Below, one piece after another: positions 43,895 through 53,094 of a stretch of DNA of 64,000 nt (the first letter of the stretch is position 1; each line of letters starts with the position of its first letter). Position numbers and translations under genes: made by a program. The stretch spans positions 56,839 through 120,838 of the forward strand of contig NZ_KB893137.1 of NCBI RefSeq assembly GCF_000374005.1, written 5' to 3'. Below the pieces are notes generated by a model, which had not been told where the DNA came from, did no database searches, and worked only from the letters and a program-made list of their open reading frames with translations. Source of the stretch: Kiloniella laminariae DSM 19542 (lineage in GTDB: Bacteria; Pseudomonadota; Alphaproteobacteria; Kiloniellales; Kiloniellaceae).

Positions 43895-44863
43895 ATGACC
43901 AAAAAACCTGCTGTTCCCCAGAATGCAAAGCCTGAAACATCCCTGGTTAAACGGGGTGTTGCCAAGGCTGATCCTGCCCTGTTGAAAGATTTTCTGTTGC
44001 GACCAGACCCGCAGAACAGCGGTTTGACTGAACGTGTGCTGGGAACGGATCAGGATGGCAAGACGCTAGAAATACCGGTTGTGGTCGAGAAGCCTCTGAC
44101 GCTTTTTCTCAATGGTCAGGAAATTGTCACCATGATGACCATCGGGGATTACCCTGATTATCTTGCTTTGGGGTATCTGCTGAACCAGAATATGCTCAAG
44201 CCAGATGACGTAATCACGGCGATTGAGGTCGATGAAGAACTTGATCTGGTGGTTGTGCGGACCGAGCGGGCGACCAACTATGAAGAAAAGCTGAAAAAGA
44301 AAACCCGAACCTCTGGCTGTGCCCAGGGAACAGTTTTCGGGGATTTGATGGAAAAATTCGAGGATGTTGTGCTTTCTGCAGAGGCACGTATTCATACTTC
44401 CTGGATCTATACCCTCAGCCGCAAGATCAATGCTGCGCCCAGTCTTTATCTGGAGGCGGGGGCCATTCACGGCTGTGTTCTGTGCCATGGCGACAAACCC
44501 CTGATCTATGTCGAGGATGTTGGCCGTCACAATGCGGTGGACAAGATCGCCGGTTATATGTTCCTCAAGGGGATCTCTGCGGAAGACAAGATTTTTTATA
44601 CCACCGGGCGCCTGACTTCGGAAATGGTGATCAAGACCGTTCATATGGGTATACCGATACTGGTTTCCCGCTCCGGCTTTACGGCCTGGGGGGTGGATCT
44701 GGCGCGTCAGGCCGGACTGACCCTGATCGGACGGGCGAAGGGACGGCGGTTTACAGCGCTGGCCGGACAGGAGCGGATTATTTTTGATCATGATGAAAAT
44801 GATCTGCAAGAAGAAGACAGTCGCCATCAACGGGCAGCCAGTCGCGGATCGGAAAAGTCATGA
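43895..44863 (+). CDS. fdhD: Formate dehydrogenase accessory sulfurtransferase FdhD
   Basis: Needed to sulfurate the Mo- or W-bis-MGD cofactor of formate dehydrogenase using sulfur from IscS. The 322-residue product has PVVVEKPLTLFLNGQEIVTMM, GDYPDYLALGYLLNQ, GAIHGCVLCHGD, YVEDVGRHNAVDKIAGYMF and TGRLTSEMV, all family hallmarks. Instead of the E. coli CxxC, the sulfur-carrying region reads TSGCAQGTVFGDLM with a single cysteine. The start at 43895 is chosen over 43823 because the upstream 24 residues are unlike the family. It overlaps mobA by four bases. Confidence 0.95.
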   Translation: MTKKPAVPQNAKPETSLVKRGVAKADPALLKDFLLRPDPQNSGLTERVLGTDQDGKTLEIPVVVEKPLTLFLNGQEIVTMMTIGDYPDYLALGYLLNQNMLKPDDVITAIEVDEELDLVVVRTERATNYEEKLKKKTRTSGCAQGTVFGDLMEKFEDVVLSAEARIHTSWIYTLSRKINAAPSLYLEAGAIHGCVLCHGDKPLIYVEDVGRHNAVDKIAGYMFLKGISAEDKIFYTTGRLTSEMVIKTVHMGIPILVSRSGFTAWGVDLARQAGLTLIGRAKGRRFTALAGQERIIFDHDENDLQEEDSRHQRAASRGSEKS

Positions 44864-45501
44864 TCAAGCTGGGGCAACACGGTGATGTGGCTGGAATCAT
44901 TCTGGCAGGCGGGCTGGCCCGCCGTATGGGGGGCGGAGATAAAAGTCTCAAATTACTTGCGGGACAGACATTACTGCAAAGAGTTTTGGATCGGATCAGG
45001 CCCCAAATTGGTCCTTTGGCCATCAATGCCAATGGGGATCCGTCACGCTTTGCGGATAATGATCTGCCCGTGGCTGCGGACGTGCTTGAGGGAAACCCTG
45101 GTCCTCTTGCAGGGATATTGACAGGTATGGAGTGGGTTACAGAACATCATCCCGAGATAAAATGGCTCGTTTCTGTTCCCTGTGATGCCCCTTTGATTCC
45201 GCTTGATCTGGTTCGGCAATTAAAATCAGCTGCTGGACGGGAAAAGTTACCTCTGGCTTGTGCCGTTTCAAGAGGGCGAAATCATCCTGTTGTCGGGCTC
45301 TGGTCCGTTGATCTGCGGGCAGACCTTCGCCGGGCAATGGTCGAGGATGAGTTGCGTAAAGTAGATCTTTGGACTGCACGGCACGGTGTTGCGGAAGCCA
45401 GTTTCGAAGATCTGGATATTGCCGGGCAAAAGGTTGATCCTTTTTTCAATGCAAACAAGCCTGGTGATTTGACCGAGATCGAGGCATTTTTGCTCACCTG
45501 A
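44860..45501 (+). CDS. mobA: Molybdenum cofactor guanylyltransferase MobA
   Basis: Adds GMP to molybdopterin to give the MGD cofactor. The 213-residue protein opens with the nucleotidyltransferase motif VAGIILAGGLARRMGGGDKSL and has SVPCDAPLIPLDLV and the late FFNANKPGDLTEIEAFL. Its start overlaps the fdhD stop (ATGA), so both are made together. Confidence 0.95.
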   Translation: MIKLGQHGDVAGIILAGGLARRMGGGDKSLKLLAGQTLLQRVLDRIRPQIGPLAINANGDPSRFADNDLPVAADVLEGNPGPLAGILTGMEWVTEHHPEIKWLVSVPCDAPLIPLDLVRQLKSAAGREKLPLACAVSRGRNHPVVGLWSVDLRADLRRAMVEDELRKVDLWTARHGVAEASFEDLDIAGQKVDPFFNANKPGDLTEIEAFLLT

Positions 45502-45623
45502 TTGTGTGGGAATAGGCTTTGCCTTTGCCATAGTTGTTGCCCACTATGCTTGCTTTTCTGACGGCATCCTGATCTGGGTGTCGCAAGTGTGCTTTTCTTA
45601 TTTCTGTATCGGGAAATATTATC

Positions 45624-46937
45624 GTGTCAGTTTCGGTTTCTTCCAATGACGATCTTGTCGAGCAGGATTTGCAACATCCGCCAGCCAGCCTTGCCTGGCT
45701 GATGTGGACTCTGGGGGGGCTGCTGTTTTTGATCGGCTTCTTCCACCGGATCGCTTTCGGAGTGATGGGAGATCCCTTGCGCATGGAGTTCGCCTTGACC
45801 GCGACGACACTTGGGACCCTGGCAAGTTTCTATTATTACAGCTATATGCCCATGCAGGTGCCGGTCGGTATTATGGCCGACCGCTTTGGCCCCAGAAAAC
45901 TGCTGACCTGTGGCGCGGCAATAACCGCCCTTGGGACCGTTCTGTTTGTTATGGCAACCAACTATTGGATGCTGGGATTGGGGCGACTGCTGATTGGCGG
46001 TGCTGTTGCCGTCGCTTTTGTCACAATGATGAAAATTGCCCAGCACTGGTTTGATCTGAAAAAGTTCTCGCTTCTGACTGGATTGGGGCTTCTGGCGGGA
46101 AATCTTGGCGCAGTTGGTGCCGGGGTGCCGTTGCAGTTTCTGATCGGGGAAATCGGCTGGCGTCCTGTCTTGCTGGGGCTGGCTGCTCTAACGGGAGTGC
46201 TCGCGGTCGCAACCTGGATCTGGGTTCGGGATGATCCCGAAGATCTTGGTTATAAAAGTTATGACCTCAAGGGAGCGCGGCACGAACCCCATGGCTCGGT
46301 GCTTTCGACGATGAAAGATGCGATCTGTCATCGAAATGTTCTGCTTTTGACACTGGCTTGTGGGGCTGCGGCAGGGTCAGCCCTGACCTTTGGTGGCCTC
46401 TGGGGTGTTCCTTTTCTGCGCACGGCCTATGGCTTTTCCAGTCCGGAGGCTGCGACGATTACGACGATCATGCTTCTGGTCTGGGCCGGGAGCGGGGTAC
46501 TTCTTGGCTTTTGGTCCGATCAGTCGGGCAAACGTAAAGTTCCTTTCATTGTCGGTGCTCTTGTTGCTGCGCTCGGTTGGGCGGTGGTCACCCAGATTGC
46601 GGATCTGCCGCACTGGCTGCTGTATCTTGCCCTTGTTGTTGCCGCGGCTGGCAGCAGCATTATGATTGTCGGTTTGTCACTGGCCCGGGAGTCCGTGCCT
46701 CGGCGACTACAGGGAACAGCGCTGGGCTGGTGCAATATGGGGGTGATGATCGGTCCCATGATCTTGCAACCTCTGACGGGGTTTTTGATTGACGTGAACT
46801 GGGATGGTAAACTTGATAATGGTACAAGGGTCTACGACCTCACGACATTTCAGGTTGGTTTTATCCCGATGATCGTCTGGCTGTTACTGGCGGCTGTCTT
46901 GATCTGTTTTGCCCGGGAAAAGAAGTTCGGCAGCTGA
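45624..46937 (+). CDS. Major facilitator superfamily transporter
   Basis: A 437-residue MFS permease with 12 membrane segments, GTG start. The loop motif is PVGIMADRFGPRKLL, and a second copy around GFWSDQSGKRKVP follows helix 8. It resembles the MFS protein at 31655-32893 and follows mobA by 122 bases. The substrate is unknown; anion or oxyanion export or organic-acid uptake are both possible. Confidence 0.85.
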   Translation: MSVSVSSNDDLVEQDLQHPPASLAWLMWTLGGLLFLIGFFHRIAFGVMGDPLRMEFALTATTLGTLASFYYYSYMPMQVPVGIMADRFGPRKLLTCGAAITALGTVLFVMATNYWMLGLGRLLIGGAVAVAFVTMMKIAQHWFDLKKFSLLTGLGLLAGNLGAVGAGVPLQFLIGEIGWRPVLLGLAALTGVLAVATWIWVRDDPEDLGYKSYDLKGARHEPHGSVLSTMKDAICHRNVLLLTLACGAAAGSALTFGGLWGVPFLRTAYGFSSPEAATITTIMLLVWAGSGVLLGFWSDQSGKRKVPFIVGALVAALGWAVVTQIADLPHWLLYLALVVAAAGSSIMIVGLSLARESVPRRLQGTALGWCNMGVMIGPMILQPLTGFLIDVNWDGKLDNGTRVYDLTTFQVGFIPMIVWLLLAAVLICFAREKKFGS

Positions 46938-46962
46938 GAACCACAACGTTGTTGACAATAGA

Positions 46963-47003
46963 AAGGGATGCGTGTGTGAAGGCACAGGCATCCCTTTTTG
47001 CCT
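46963..47003. terminator. Bidirectional terminator
   Basis: AAAGGGATGC (46963-46972) pairs with GCATCCCTTT (46989-46998), with a T run on the plus strand and an A-rich arm serving the leftward thi operon. Confidence 0.8.
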
Positions 47004-47020
47004 TGTAAGTCCAGAACGGA

Positions 47021-47980
47021 TTATTTTACTTCCACTGCATAGTCGGAAACGACACCGGTGCTTTCGATCAATTTTCTGCTGTGCAGGAAGTCTGCAAATT
47101 CACGATAGCGCCGCTGGTCCAGGGCGGCAGGACGCAGGGCAAAACGGGGCAGGGTGTCCCGCCAGGCGCGTTTGTTAAGTTCATCGTCAAGATCCGGGTA
47201 AGCCTGAATGAACAGGGCCCAGCTTTCATCAGGATGGTTGATCAGATAGGTCGTGGCTTTTTCCAGCCCCCGCAGAAAGCGGGAGATTTTTTCATCCCCT
47301 GTTTTATCTTTGTGGGCCACGAGGATCAGTTCGTCGTAACTCGGTACACCTTCTTCCTCGACATAAAACGCCCGTCCCGGCTGTTTGATGATATCCATCT
47401 GATTGAGTTCAAAATTACGGAAGGCACCGATCACGGCATCGACCTGACCGGAAACGAGGGAAGGCGAGAGCGAGAAGTTGACATTGATCAGCTCAACATC
47501 TTTTACGCTCAGGCCATGGTTTTCCAACATGGCATCAAGGATGACATCTTCAAAGCCGCCGACAGAATAGCCAACCTTCTTGCCCTTGAGATCTGCGAGG
47601 GAATGGATCGGACCGTCTTTGAGTACGACCAGAGAATTCAGCGGTGTAGCCACCAGTGTTCCAACCCGGCTGAGAGGCAAGCCTTCGGCAACTTGGATGT
47701 GAAGCTGCGGTTGATACGACACGGCAAGTTCAGCCTGTCCGGCAGCGACCAGCTTTGGCGGGGCATTGGGGTCTGCCGGAGCTTCAAGGGTGACATCGAG
47801 GCCTTCAGCAGTAAAAAAGCCCTTTTCCTTGGCAATGACCAGAGTGGCGTGATCCGGATTGACAAACCAGTCAAGCAGAACGGTCATTTTGTCGTTCGCG
47901 ATGGCTGGGGTGGAGAGTGTTGTGCCAGCCAGACCTGCAAGCAGGGCCAGGTGGACAAGCCGGAAAGTGAGTCTCTTCAT
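47021..47980 (-). CDS. thiY: HMP-pyrimidine precursor binding protein ThiY (NMT1/THI5-like)
   Basis: A 319-residue periplasmic binding protein with a signal peptide ending TPAIA. VLLDWFVNPDHATLVIAKEKGFF and AEGLDVTLEAPADPNAPPKLVAAGQAELAVSYQP are the NMT1/THI5-like signature. In ThiXYZ systems it binds pyrimidine precursors of thiamine such as formylaminopyrimidine. It is last gene of the leftward TPP-controlled operon. Confidence 0.94.
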   Translation of the reverse strand: MKRLTFRLVHLALLAGLAGTTLSTPAIANDKMTVLLDWFVNPDHATLVIAKEKGFFTAEGLDVTLEAPADPNAPPKLVAAGQAELAVSYQPQLHIQVAEGLPLSRVGTLVATPLNSLVVLKDGPIHSLADLKGKKVGYSVGGFEDVILDAMLENHGLSVKDVELINVNFSLSPSLVSGQVDAVIGAFRNFELNQMDIIKQPGRAFYVEEEGVPSYDELILVAHKDKTGDEKISRFLRGLEKATTYLINHPDESWALFIQAYPDLDDELNKRAWRDTLPRFALRPAALDQRRYREFADFLHSRKLIESTGVVSDYAVEVK

Positions 47981-48010
47981 TTATAAAATCCTCAGGTTGA
48001 GAAGGGAGTA

Positions 48011-48763
48011 TCAGGTTTTGTGTTCTTCGAGCGAGAAGTGCCTGAGCAGACGTTTCAGGAGTAGGTCCGTGATCTGGTAGAGAGCCAGAGCCATGGTCAT
48101 CAGAATGACAAGGGCGGCAAACAGCAGGTCAATCTGCATTCGCCCGTTGGCGTGCAGCATCAGGTATCCCAGTCCTTGTGAAGAGCCGACCCATTCCCCG
48201 ACAATGACCCCGATCGGGGTGCTGACCATGGCAACCCGCAATCCGGATGCGAGGGAGGGCAAAGCAAAAGGAATACGGACATGCCAGAGGAAAGCCAGTC
48301 TGCTTGCTTTCATGACCCGGCCAAGGTCGAGCCAGTCTTTTGGGGTGCGTTGCAATCCGTCATAAAAGGCTGAGGTCACAGGAAAGTAAATAATGAGAAC
48401 GGCCATAGCGATTTTGGAAGCAAGGCCGTATCCAAGCCAGAGCACCAGCAGGGGAGCCAGGGCAAAAACAGGCAGTGACTGAGTCATGATCAGGATCGGA
48501 CTCAGCCAAACCTGCAGGGGTTTGACCGTTGCGAGTAGCAACGCCGAAATCATACCGAGGAGAGCGCCCAGGCTGAAGCCAAGCAGGATCTCGCCCAGGG
48601 TGTAGGCTGCATGGGGCAACAAGGTGGAAAAGCGGGTCAGAAGTGCCTCAGCAACGACAACAGGTCCGGGCAAAATATAGGGAGGAACCTCTGTGAGAGT
48701 GACAAGGAACTGCCAACCTGCTGTCAGTCCGAACATAACCAGAAGACTTCGGAGTATCTTCAT
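48011..48763 (-). CDS. thiX: Thiamine precursor ABC transporter permease ThiX
   Basis: A 250-residue SsuC/TauC-type permease with about six membrane segments. The coupling loop is FLWHVRIPFALPSLASGLRVAMVSTPIGVIVGEWVGSSQGLG. It overlaps thiZ by four bases and precedes thiY by 30 bases. Confidence 0.93.
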   Translation of the reverse strand: MKILRSLLVMFGLTAGWQFLVTLTEVPPYILPGPVVVAEALLTRFSTLLPHAAYTLGEILLGFSLGALLGMISALLLATVKPLQVWLSPILIMTQSLPVFALAPLLVLWLGYGLASKIAMAVLIIYFPVTSAFYDGLQRTPKDWLDLGRVMKASRLAFLWHVRIPFALPSLASGLRVAMVSTPIGVIVGEWVGSSQGLGYLMLHANGRMQIDLLFAALVILMTMALALYQITDLLLKRLLRHFSLEEHKT

Positions 48764-49560
48764 TTTGCTGTTTCTCCGGAAAGAGTCAGTTCTGCGATGA
48801 TCTGGTCTTCGCAGGATTGCAGCTCTGCGGAGAACCCTGCGCGCGGAGGGGCTTCTTCCGGGGGGATGATCCGGGTAAGTTGAACGGGCGAGCCCTTGAG
48901 CAGGTAGATGTGATGACCCAGACGGAGCGCTTCTCGTGGATCGTGTGTGATCATGATCACTGTCTTGTGCATCAGTTGCTCGTAAGCCAGATTCTGCATC
49001 TCGTTGCGGGTCAGGGCATCAAGAGCCGAGAAGGGTTCATCCAGCAAAACGACGGGGCGGTCTTCCAGCAGGGTCCGGGCAAGAGCGACGCGCTGTCGCA
49101 TGCCGCCCGAAAGTTCGGCGGGGCGTTTATCAAGATGCCTCCCCAATCCCAGGTTCCAGAGTAGCGCTTCAGCCTCTTGTATGGCAATCGGCGGGGAAGG
49201 GGATCTGTTCCATGCTCTTAAACGATTACCAAGCAGGCTGTTCTCCAGTACCGAGAGCCAGGGAAGCAATAAATCATCCTGGGTCATCCAGCTTACCTGA
49301 TCGGGGGCAAGCTTTTTGCCACCAAAAAGGATCTCACCACTGTAATTTTTATCGGGAAGAAGCCCGGCGAGAGCTTTGAGCAAGGAGGTTTTGCCGACGC
49401 CACTCCGACCGAGTAACAGATTCCAGCAGCCTGTCGTCAAATCCAGATCAAGTTTGTCAAACAGCTCCTGCCCTTTATAGGAAAAAGAGAAATCCCGAAA
49501 CTGAATGAGAGGGGGAGGAAATGCTTCGGTTCGATGCATAGCTTTTTCGAGAGAGCTCAC
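48760..49560 (-). CDS. thiZ: Thiamine precursor ABC transporter ATPase ThiZ
   Basis: A 266-residue ATPase of the SsuB/TauB type. Walker A is LGRSGVGKTS, the signature is ELSGGMRQRVALAR and Walker B is VVLLDEPFSALDA. It overlaps thiD upstream and thiX downstream by four bases each. Confidence 0.93.
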   Translation of the reverse strand: MSSLEKAMHRTEAFPPPLIQFRDFSFSYKGQELFDKLDLDLTTGCWNLLLGRSGVGKTSLLKALAGLLPDKNYSGEILFGGKKLAPDQVSWMTQDDLLLPWLSVLENSLLGNRLRAWNRSPSPPIAIQEAEALLWNLGLGRHLDKRPAELSGGMRQRVALARTLLEDRPVVLLDEPFSALDALTRNEMQNLAYEQLMHKTVIMITHDPREALRLGHHIYLLKGSPVQLTRIIPPEEAPPRAGFSAELQSCEDQIIAELTLSGETAK

Positions 49561-50372
49561 TTTCCCGGACTTTCCCAGAAGGCGTGAAAATGATGAACCG
49601 GGCCATGTCCTTTCCCTACTGAAAGACTATCTGCGCCCTGCAAGGCTTTGGTCAGATACTCTTTTGCTGTTGTTACAGCTTCATAGAGAGACAGGTTCTT
49701 CGCCAGCCCTGCGGCAATGGCGGCAGAGAGAGTACAGCCAGTTCCGTGGCTGTTCCTGGTTTCAATGCGGGGACTGGCCAGACAGATCGTTTCTTGCCCG
49801 TCAAAGAAGAGATCGTCGCTGCTTGCGCCAGCAAGATGCCCGCCTTTTAACAGAATAGCCGGACCGTTCGGTTGCATCAGCTTTTCGAGCAGATCCTTCA
49901 TCTCGACGAGGTTGCGAGGTTCATTCTGTCCAGCGAGAACGGCTGCTTCAGGAAGATTAGGTGTGAGAATAGTGGCCAGGGGCAGAAGTTGTTCCCGCAG
50001 GCTGTCAATGGCATCGGGCTGTAACAGTTTATCGCCGCTTTTCGCGACCATGACCGGATCGAGCACGATGGAGACAGAGGGGTATAGTTTCAGAGCCGTG
50101 GCCACGGCTTCGATGACTGTTGTATCTCCCAGCATGCCGATTTTTATGGCGCGGATATCAAGGTCTTCAAAAACGGTATGGATCTGGTCTTGAATGAAAT
50201 CAGGAGAAACCGGGAAAATGCTTTGTACCTTGCGGGTGTTTTGGGCTGTCAGTGCGGTGATGACAGAGGCCGCATACACACCAAGTGCCGACAGGGTTTT
50301 GATGTCTGCCTGTATCCCTGCGCCGCCGCCGCTGTCAGAGCCTGCGATGGTAAGAGCGATAGGTACTGCCAT
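49557..50372 (-). CDS. thiD: Hydroxymethylpyrimidine/phosphomethylpyrimidine kinase
   Basis: Phosphorylates HMP and HMP-P to HMP-PP. The 271-residue protein starts [41 protein letters not shown], the ThiD hallmark. The C-terminal anion-hole segment is [21 protein letters not shown] ([16 protein letters not shown]). It is first gene after the TPP riboswitch, so HMP import and phosphorylation are co-regulated. No thiC, thiE or thiG is present in the window. Confidence 0.96.
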   Translation of the reverse strand: MAVPIALTIAGSDSGGGAGIQADIKTLSALGVYAASVITALTAQNTRKVQSIFPVSPDFIQDQIHTVFEDLDIRAIKIGMLGDTTVIEAVATALKLYPSVSIVLDPVMVAKSGDKLLQPDAIDSLREQLLPLATILTPNLPEAAVLAGQNEPRNLVEMKDLLEKLMQPNGPAILLKGGHLAGASSDDLFFDGQETICLASPRIETRNSHGTGCTLSAAIAAGLAKNLSLYEAVTTAKEYLTKALQGADSLSVGKGHGPVHHFHAFWESPGK

Positions 50373-50461
50373 TCTTGCCTCCCTTTTAAAAATTGCGGAG
50401 GCAAGATCAATGCAATTGGGGGAGCTGTCCAGGTTTCAGGAACAGAAGAAGTACCCTTTGC

Positions 50462-50562
50462 ATCTCATTTTCCTCCGCCGGTATTAACCGGATCAGGTTC
50501 AACGGGTTGGCTGTTGCAAGCCTCTCAGCCCCGGTTCCGGTGAAGGAAGGGCACCCCGACGA
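50462..50562 (-). promoter_or_regulatory. TPP riboswitch (THI element)
   Basis: Read leftward from 50562. It begins TCGGGGTGCCCTTCC, then has the conserved core GGGGCTGAGAGG, a variable stem and AACCCGTTGAACCTGATCCGG, ending in GTTAATACCGGCGGAGGAAA. All invariant TPP-sensing segments (CTGAGA and CCTGATCCGGTTAATACCGG) are present. It lies 90 bases upstream of thiD and would shut the operon when TPP is plentiful, probably at translation or by a structure in the 50373-50460 leader. Confidence 0.95.
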
Positions 50563-50574
50563 GATTCCGCTGGG

Positions 50575-50602
50575 ATTATGGAGGGCTTTGGCGAATTGAC
50601 AA
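50575..50602 (-). promoter_or_regulatory. Promoter of the thiD-thiZ-thiX-thiY operon
   Basis: On the minus strand TTGTCA (50602-50597) and CATAAT (50580-50575) are separated by 16 bases. They sit directly upstream of the TPP riboswitch, which is where its promoter should be. Confidence 0.65.
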
Positions 50603-50716
50603 GAGGGAAAGTTTACTTTGTTGTGGGCTGCTCTATAGATGATGTGTCGAAATTCGGAAGCTCTCTGTTTCCGCTATTTATCAGGATCATATTTCAGAAA
50701 ACAGAATGAGGTTATT

Positions 50717-51064
50717 ATGAGCGAAATTACGCGATTTGAAACTGGCCCTCGCATGAGCCAGGCAGTTGTTCACGGCAACACGGTATATCTTGCTGGTCAG
50801 GTTGGAACCGCTGGCGCGTCGGTTGTCGAACAAACACGGGTTATTCTGGCTAATATCGATCGCCTGTTGGCGACGGTGGGCAGTGACAAAACCAAAATCC
50901 TTCAGGCAATCATCTGGCTTGATGACATGAAACACTTCCAGGATATGAACGCGGTGTGGGATGATTGGGTACCCGCAGGTCACAGCCCGGCGCGGGCGAC
51001 TGGTGAAGCACGTCTGGCGACTCCTGATTATAATGTCGAGATCATTATTACAGCTGCAAAATAG
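50717..51064 (+). CDS. ridA: RidA family protein (reactive imine deaminase-like)
   Basis: A 115-residue YjgF/YER057c/UK114 protein, most likely hydrolysing reactive enamines and imines. The arginine of the active-site pocket is in the HSPARATGEARLATPDY stretch, where canonical RidA has PARxxxxxxxLP. The shorter GHSPARATGEA form suggests a Rid subgroup other than archetypal RidA, so substrate may differ. The start at 50717 removes an unrelated 26-residue extension. It ends in a strong terminator. Confidence 0.88.
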   Translation: MSEITRFETGPRMSQAVVHGNTVYLAGQVGTAGASVVEQTRVILANIDRLLATVGSDKTKILQAIIWLDDMKHFQDMNAVWDDWVPAGHSPARATGEARLATPDYNVEIIITAAK

Positions 51065-51091
51065 GCTTTTATAGAGAGAAATGGTGTTATC

Positions 51092-51130
51092 AAACTGTCC
51101 GGTGTCGCCTGCCGGACAGTTTTTTTGTGT
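51092..51130 (+). terminator. Rho-independent terminator after ridA
   Basis: An 11-base-pair perfect stem (51092-51102 with 51112-51122) is followed by a run of seven T. Confidence 0.9.
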
Positions 51131-51367
51131 CCTAAATGAGTTAGGCTGGATTCGGACCTTTCGTTAAAGTATACTATCGCGATGCTCGCCTGTTTTGATC
51201 ACTTCCGTAATGAAAAATGGCTGTTTTCCTTAATTTATTGCGCAGTTGATCTAAAGCAAAGACCGCCTCTTGTCATTGAGCGAAAAGAAGGCCACTCTCC
51301 GTGTTTGCACGCGAAGGTGTATAAGGCTTCGGCGAGCACAACGAACGATAACGACAGGGAAAAAGTT
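51131..51367 (+). promoter_or_regulatory. oppA leader with candidate promoter
   Basis: A good -10 box TATACT lies at 51170-51175, with only a weak -35 at the right distance. The transcript would have a leader of roughly 185 bases before the oppA ATG. The frame through this leader is open (from 51182) but lacks a ribosome-binding site, and its product is unlike any binding-protein N-terminus. No riboswitch was recognised. Confidence 0.4.
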
Positions 51368-53014
51368 ATGGAGTTCTCAACAGGTATTTCTCGTTTCCTC
51401 ACGAAGGGAACGTTTGTGAAGACAACACGTGCTGTTGCACTTGGGGTTTCACTTCTCGCAGGCACATCCGCACTGGTTGCGCCGTCCCTTGCCATGGCGG
51501 AAATGGTTTTTAACCGGGGCAACGGCACAGAGCCGGGCAGTCTTGACCCGCAAATTTCCGAGGACGTAAACTCCTCAACCATTCTTCGTGATGTGTTTGA
51601 GGGGCTGACGGCTGAATTCACGGATGGTTCGCTCATTCCTGGCCAGGCCGAAAGCTGGACGGTCAGCCCGGACGGTCTGATCTATACTTTCAAAATCCGC
51701 AGTGATGCTGTCTGGAGTAATGGTGATCCGGTCACGGCACAGGATTTTGTCTATTCCTGGCAGCGTGGTGTGAACCCGACAACAGGTTCCGAGTATTCTT
51801 TCCTGCTTTATCCGCTGCAGAATGCCCAGGCGATCGCAAATGGCGAAGAAAAGGACCTTTCCAAACTTGGTGTCAAAGCACTTGATGACAAGACACTCGA
51901 AGTTCAACTCGAAGGTCCTGCACCTTATTTCCTGGGAATGCTGACACACTCTGTAGCCTATCCTGTGCACAAAGCAACAGTTGAGGCGCATGGAGAAGCC
52001 TGGACACGTCCGGAAAATATGGTGTCGAACGGAGCGTTCAATCTGATTGAATGGACGCCGCAATCCCGTATTGTTGCTGTTAAATCAGATAGTTATTGGA
52101 ATAAGGATTCCGTCAAGCTGGACAAGGTTGTCTACTATCCGACTGAAAGCACGACGACAGAACTGAAACGCTATCGCGCAGGTGAGCTGGACTGGACCTA
52201 TGAAGTACCAAATGACCAGATCAGCTGGATCAAGGAAAACATGGGCGATGAATTCCATGTATCCAACTATCTTGGTACCTACTATTATGGTTTTAACCTG
52301 ACCAAGCCTCCGTTCAACGATCCAAAATTGCGTAAAGCTTTCTCGCTGGCGATTGATCGCGACATTCTGACATCGAAAATCGTGACCGCTGGTGAAGTTC
52401 CTGCCTATGCTTTCGTGGTTCCGGGTGTAACAGCCTATGATGCGGTCTATGCTGACTTTAAAGATCAGACTCAGGCTGACCGTGATGCTGAAGCTCTCAA
52501 GCTTTATGAAGAAGCCGGTTACTCCAAAGACAAGCCGCTAGAGATTGAACTGCGTTACAACACCAACGACAACCACAAGAAAATTGCCATTGCGATTTCC
52601 AGCATGTGGAAAAAGGTTTTTGGTGCCAAAGTGAATCTGGTTAATGAAGAGTTCAAGGTTTTCCTTGAAACCCGTAAGCAGAAAGAAGTAACCCAGGCTT
52701 TCCGTGCAGGCTGGATCGGCGATTATAACGATCCGAATACCTTCCTTGAGCTGTGGTTGTCTGACTCAGGCCTGAATGATACCGGTTTTAACAATCCGGA
52801 ATTTGACAGCCTCCTGAAACAGGCGTCGCTGGAACAGGATGCGCCAAAGCGTAAAGAGCTCCTGATGAAGGCTGAAGGTATTTTCCTTGAGTCCAACGCT
52901 GTTGCGCCGATTTATCACTATGTGACCAAGCGTATGGTCAAGCCTTATGTAAAAGGCTGGCAGAGCAACGTTATGGATCACATTCGTTCTCAGTACATTA
53001 CTGTTGAGAAGTAG
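51368..53014 (+). CDS. oppA: Oligopeptide ABC transporter substrate-binding protein OppA
   Basis: A 548-residue periplasmic binding protein of the DppA/OppA (cluster C) family. A long signal peptide (to about residue 38, APSLAMA) is followed by EMVFNRGNGTEPGSLDPQISEDVNSS. The family signature is LTAEFTDGSLIPGQAESWTVSPDGLIYTFKIR (split across the domain start), then WSNGDPVTAQDFVYSWQR. It is first gene of oppABCDF, with a promoter in the preceding leader. Peptides are the likely cargo. Confidence 0.94.
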   Translation: MEFSTGISRFLTKGTFVKTTRAVALGVSLLAGTSALVAPSLAMAEMVFNRGNGTEPGSLDPQISEDVNSSTILRDVFEGLTAEFTDGSLIPGQAESWTVSPDGLIYTFKIRSDAVWSNGDPVTAQDFVYSWQRGVNPTTGSEYSFLLYPLQNAQAIANGEEKDLSKLGVKALDDKTLEVQLEGPAPYFLGMLTHSVAYPVHKATVEAHGEAWTRPENMVSNGAFNLIEWTPQSRIVAVKSDSYWNKDSVKLDKVVYYPTESTTTELKRYRAGELDWTYEVPNDQISWIKENMGDEFHVSNYLGTYYYGFNLTKPPFNDPKLRKAFSLAIDRDILTSKIVTAGEVPAYAFVVPGVTAYDAVYADFKDQTQADRDAEALKLYEEAGYSKDKPLEIELRYNTNDNHKKIAIAISSMWKKVFGAKVNLVNEEFKVFLETRKQKEVTQAFRAGWIGDYNDPNTFLELWLSDSGLNDTGFNNPEFDSLLKQASLEQDAPKRKELLMKAEGIFLESNAVAPIYHYVTKRMVKPYVKGWQSNVMDHIRSQYITVEK

Positions 53015-53038
53015 GAAGCCCCTGGCTTCCCTATAATA

Positions 53039-53069
53039 GACCGGCGCGTTGTCAGGATGATGACGCGCC
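53039..53069 (+). other. Intercistronic stem-loops between oppA and oppB
   Basis: Just after the oppA stop are two hairpins: GGAAGCC/GGCTTCC (about 53014-53030) and a stronger CCGGCGCG/CGCGCCGG stem extended by TCA/TGA (53041-53071). Neither has a T tract. They probably stabilise the oppA message and raise its level over the membrane genes. Confidence 0.6.
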
Positions 53070-53094
53070 GGACTCTTTATCAGGACAAAATGTA

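Noticed and set aside
51182..51367. Upstream extension of oppA
   Set aside because: Would place 62 unrelated residues before a clear Sec signal peptide; treated as leader.
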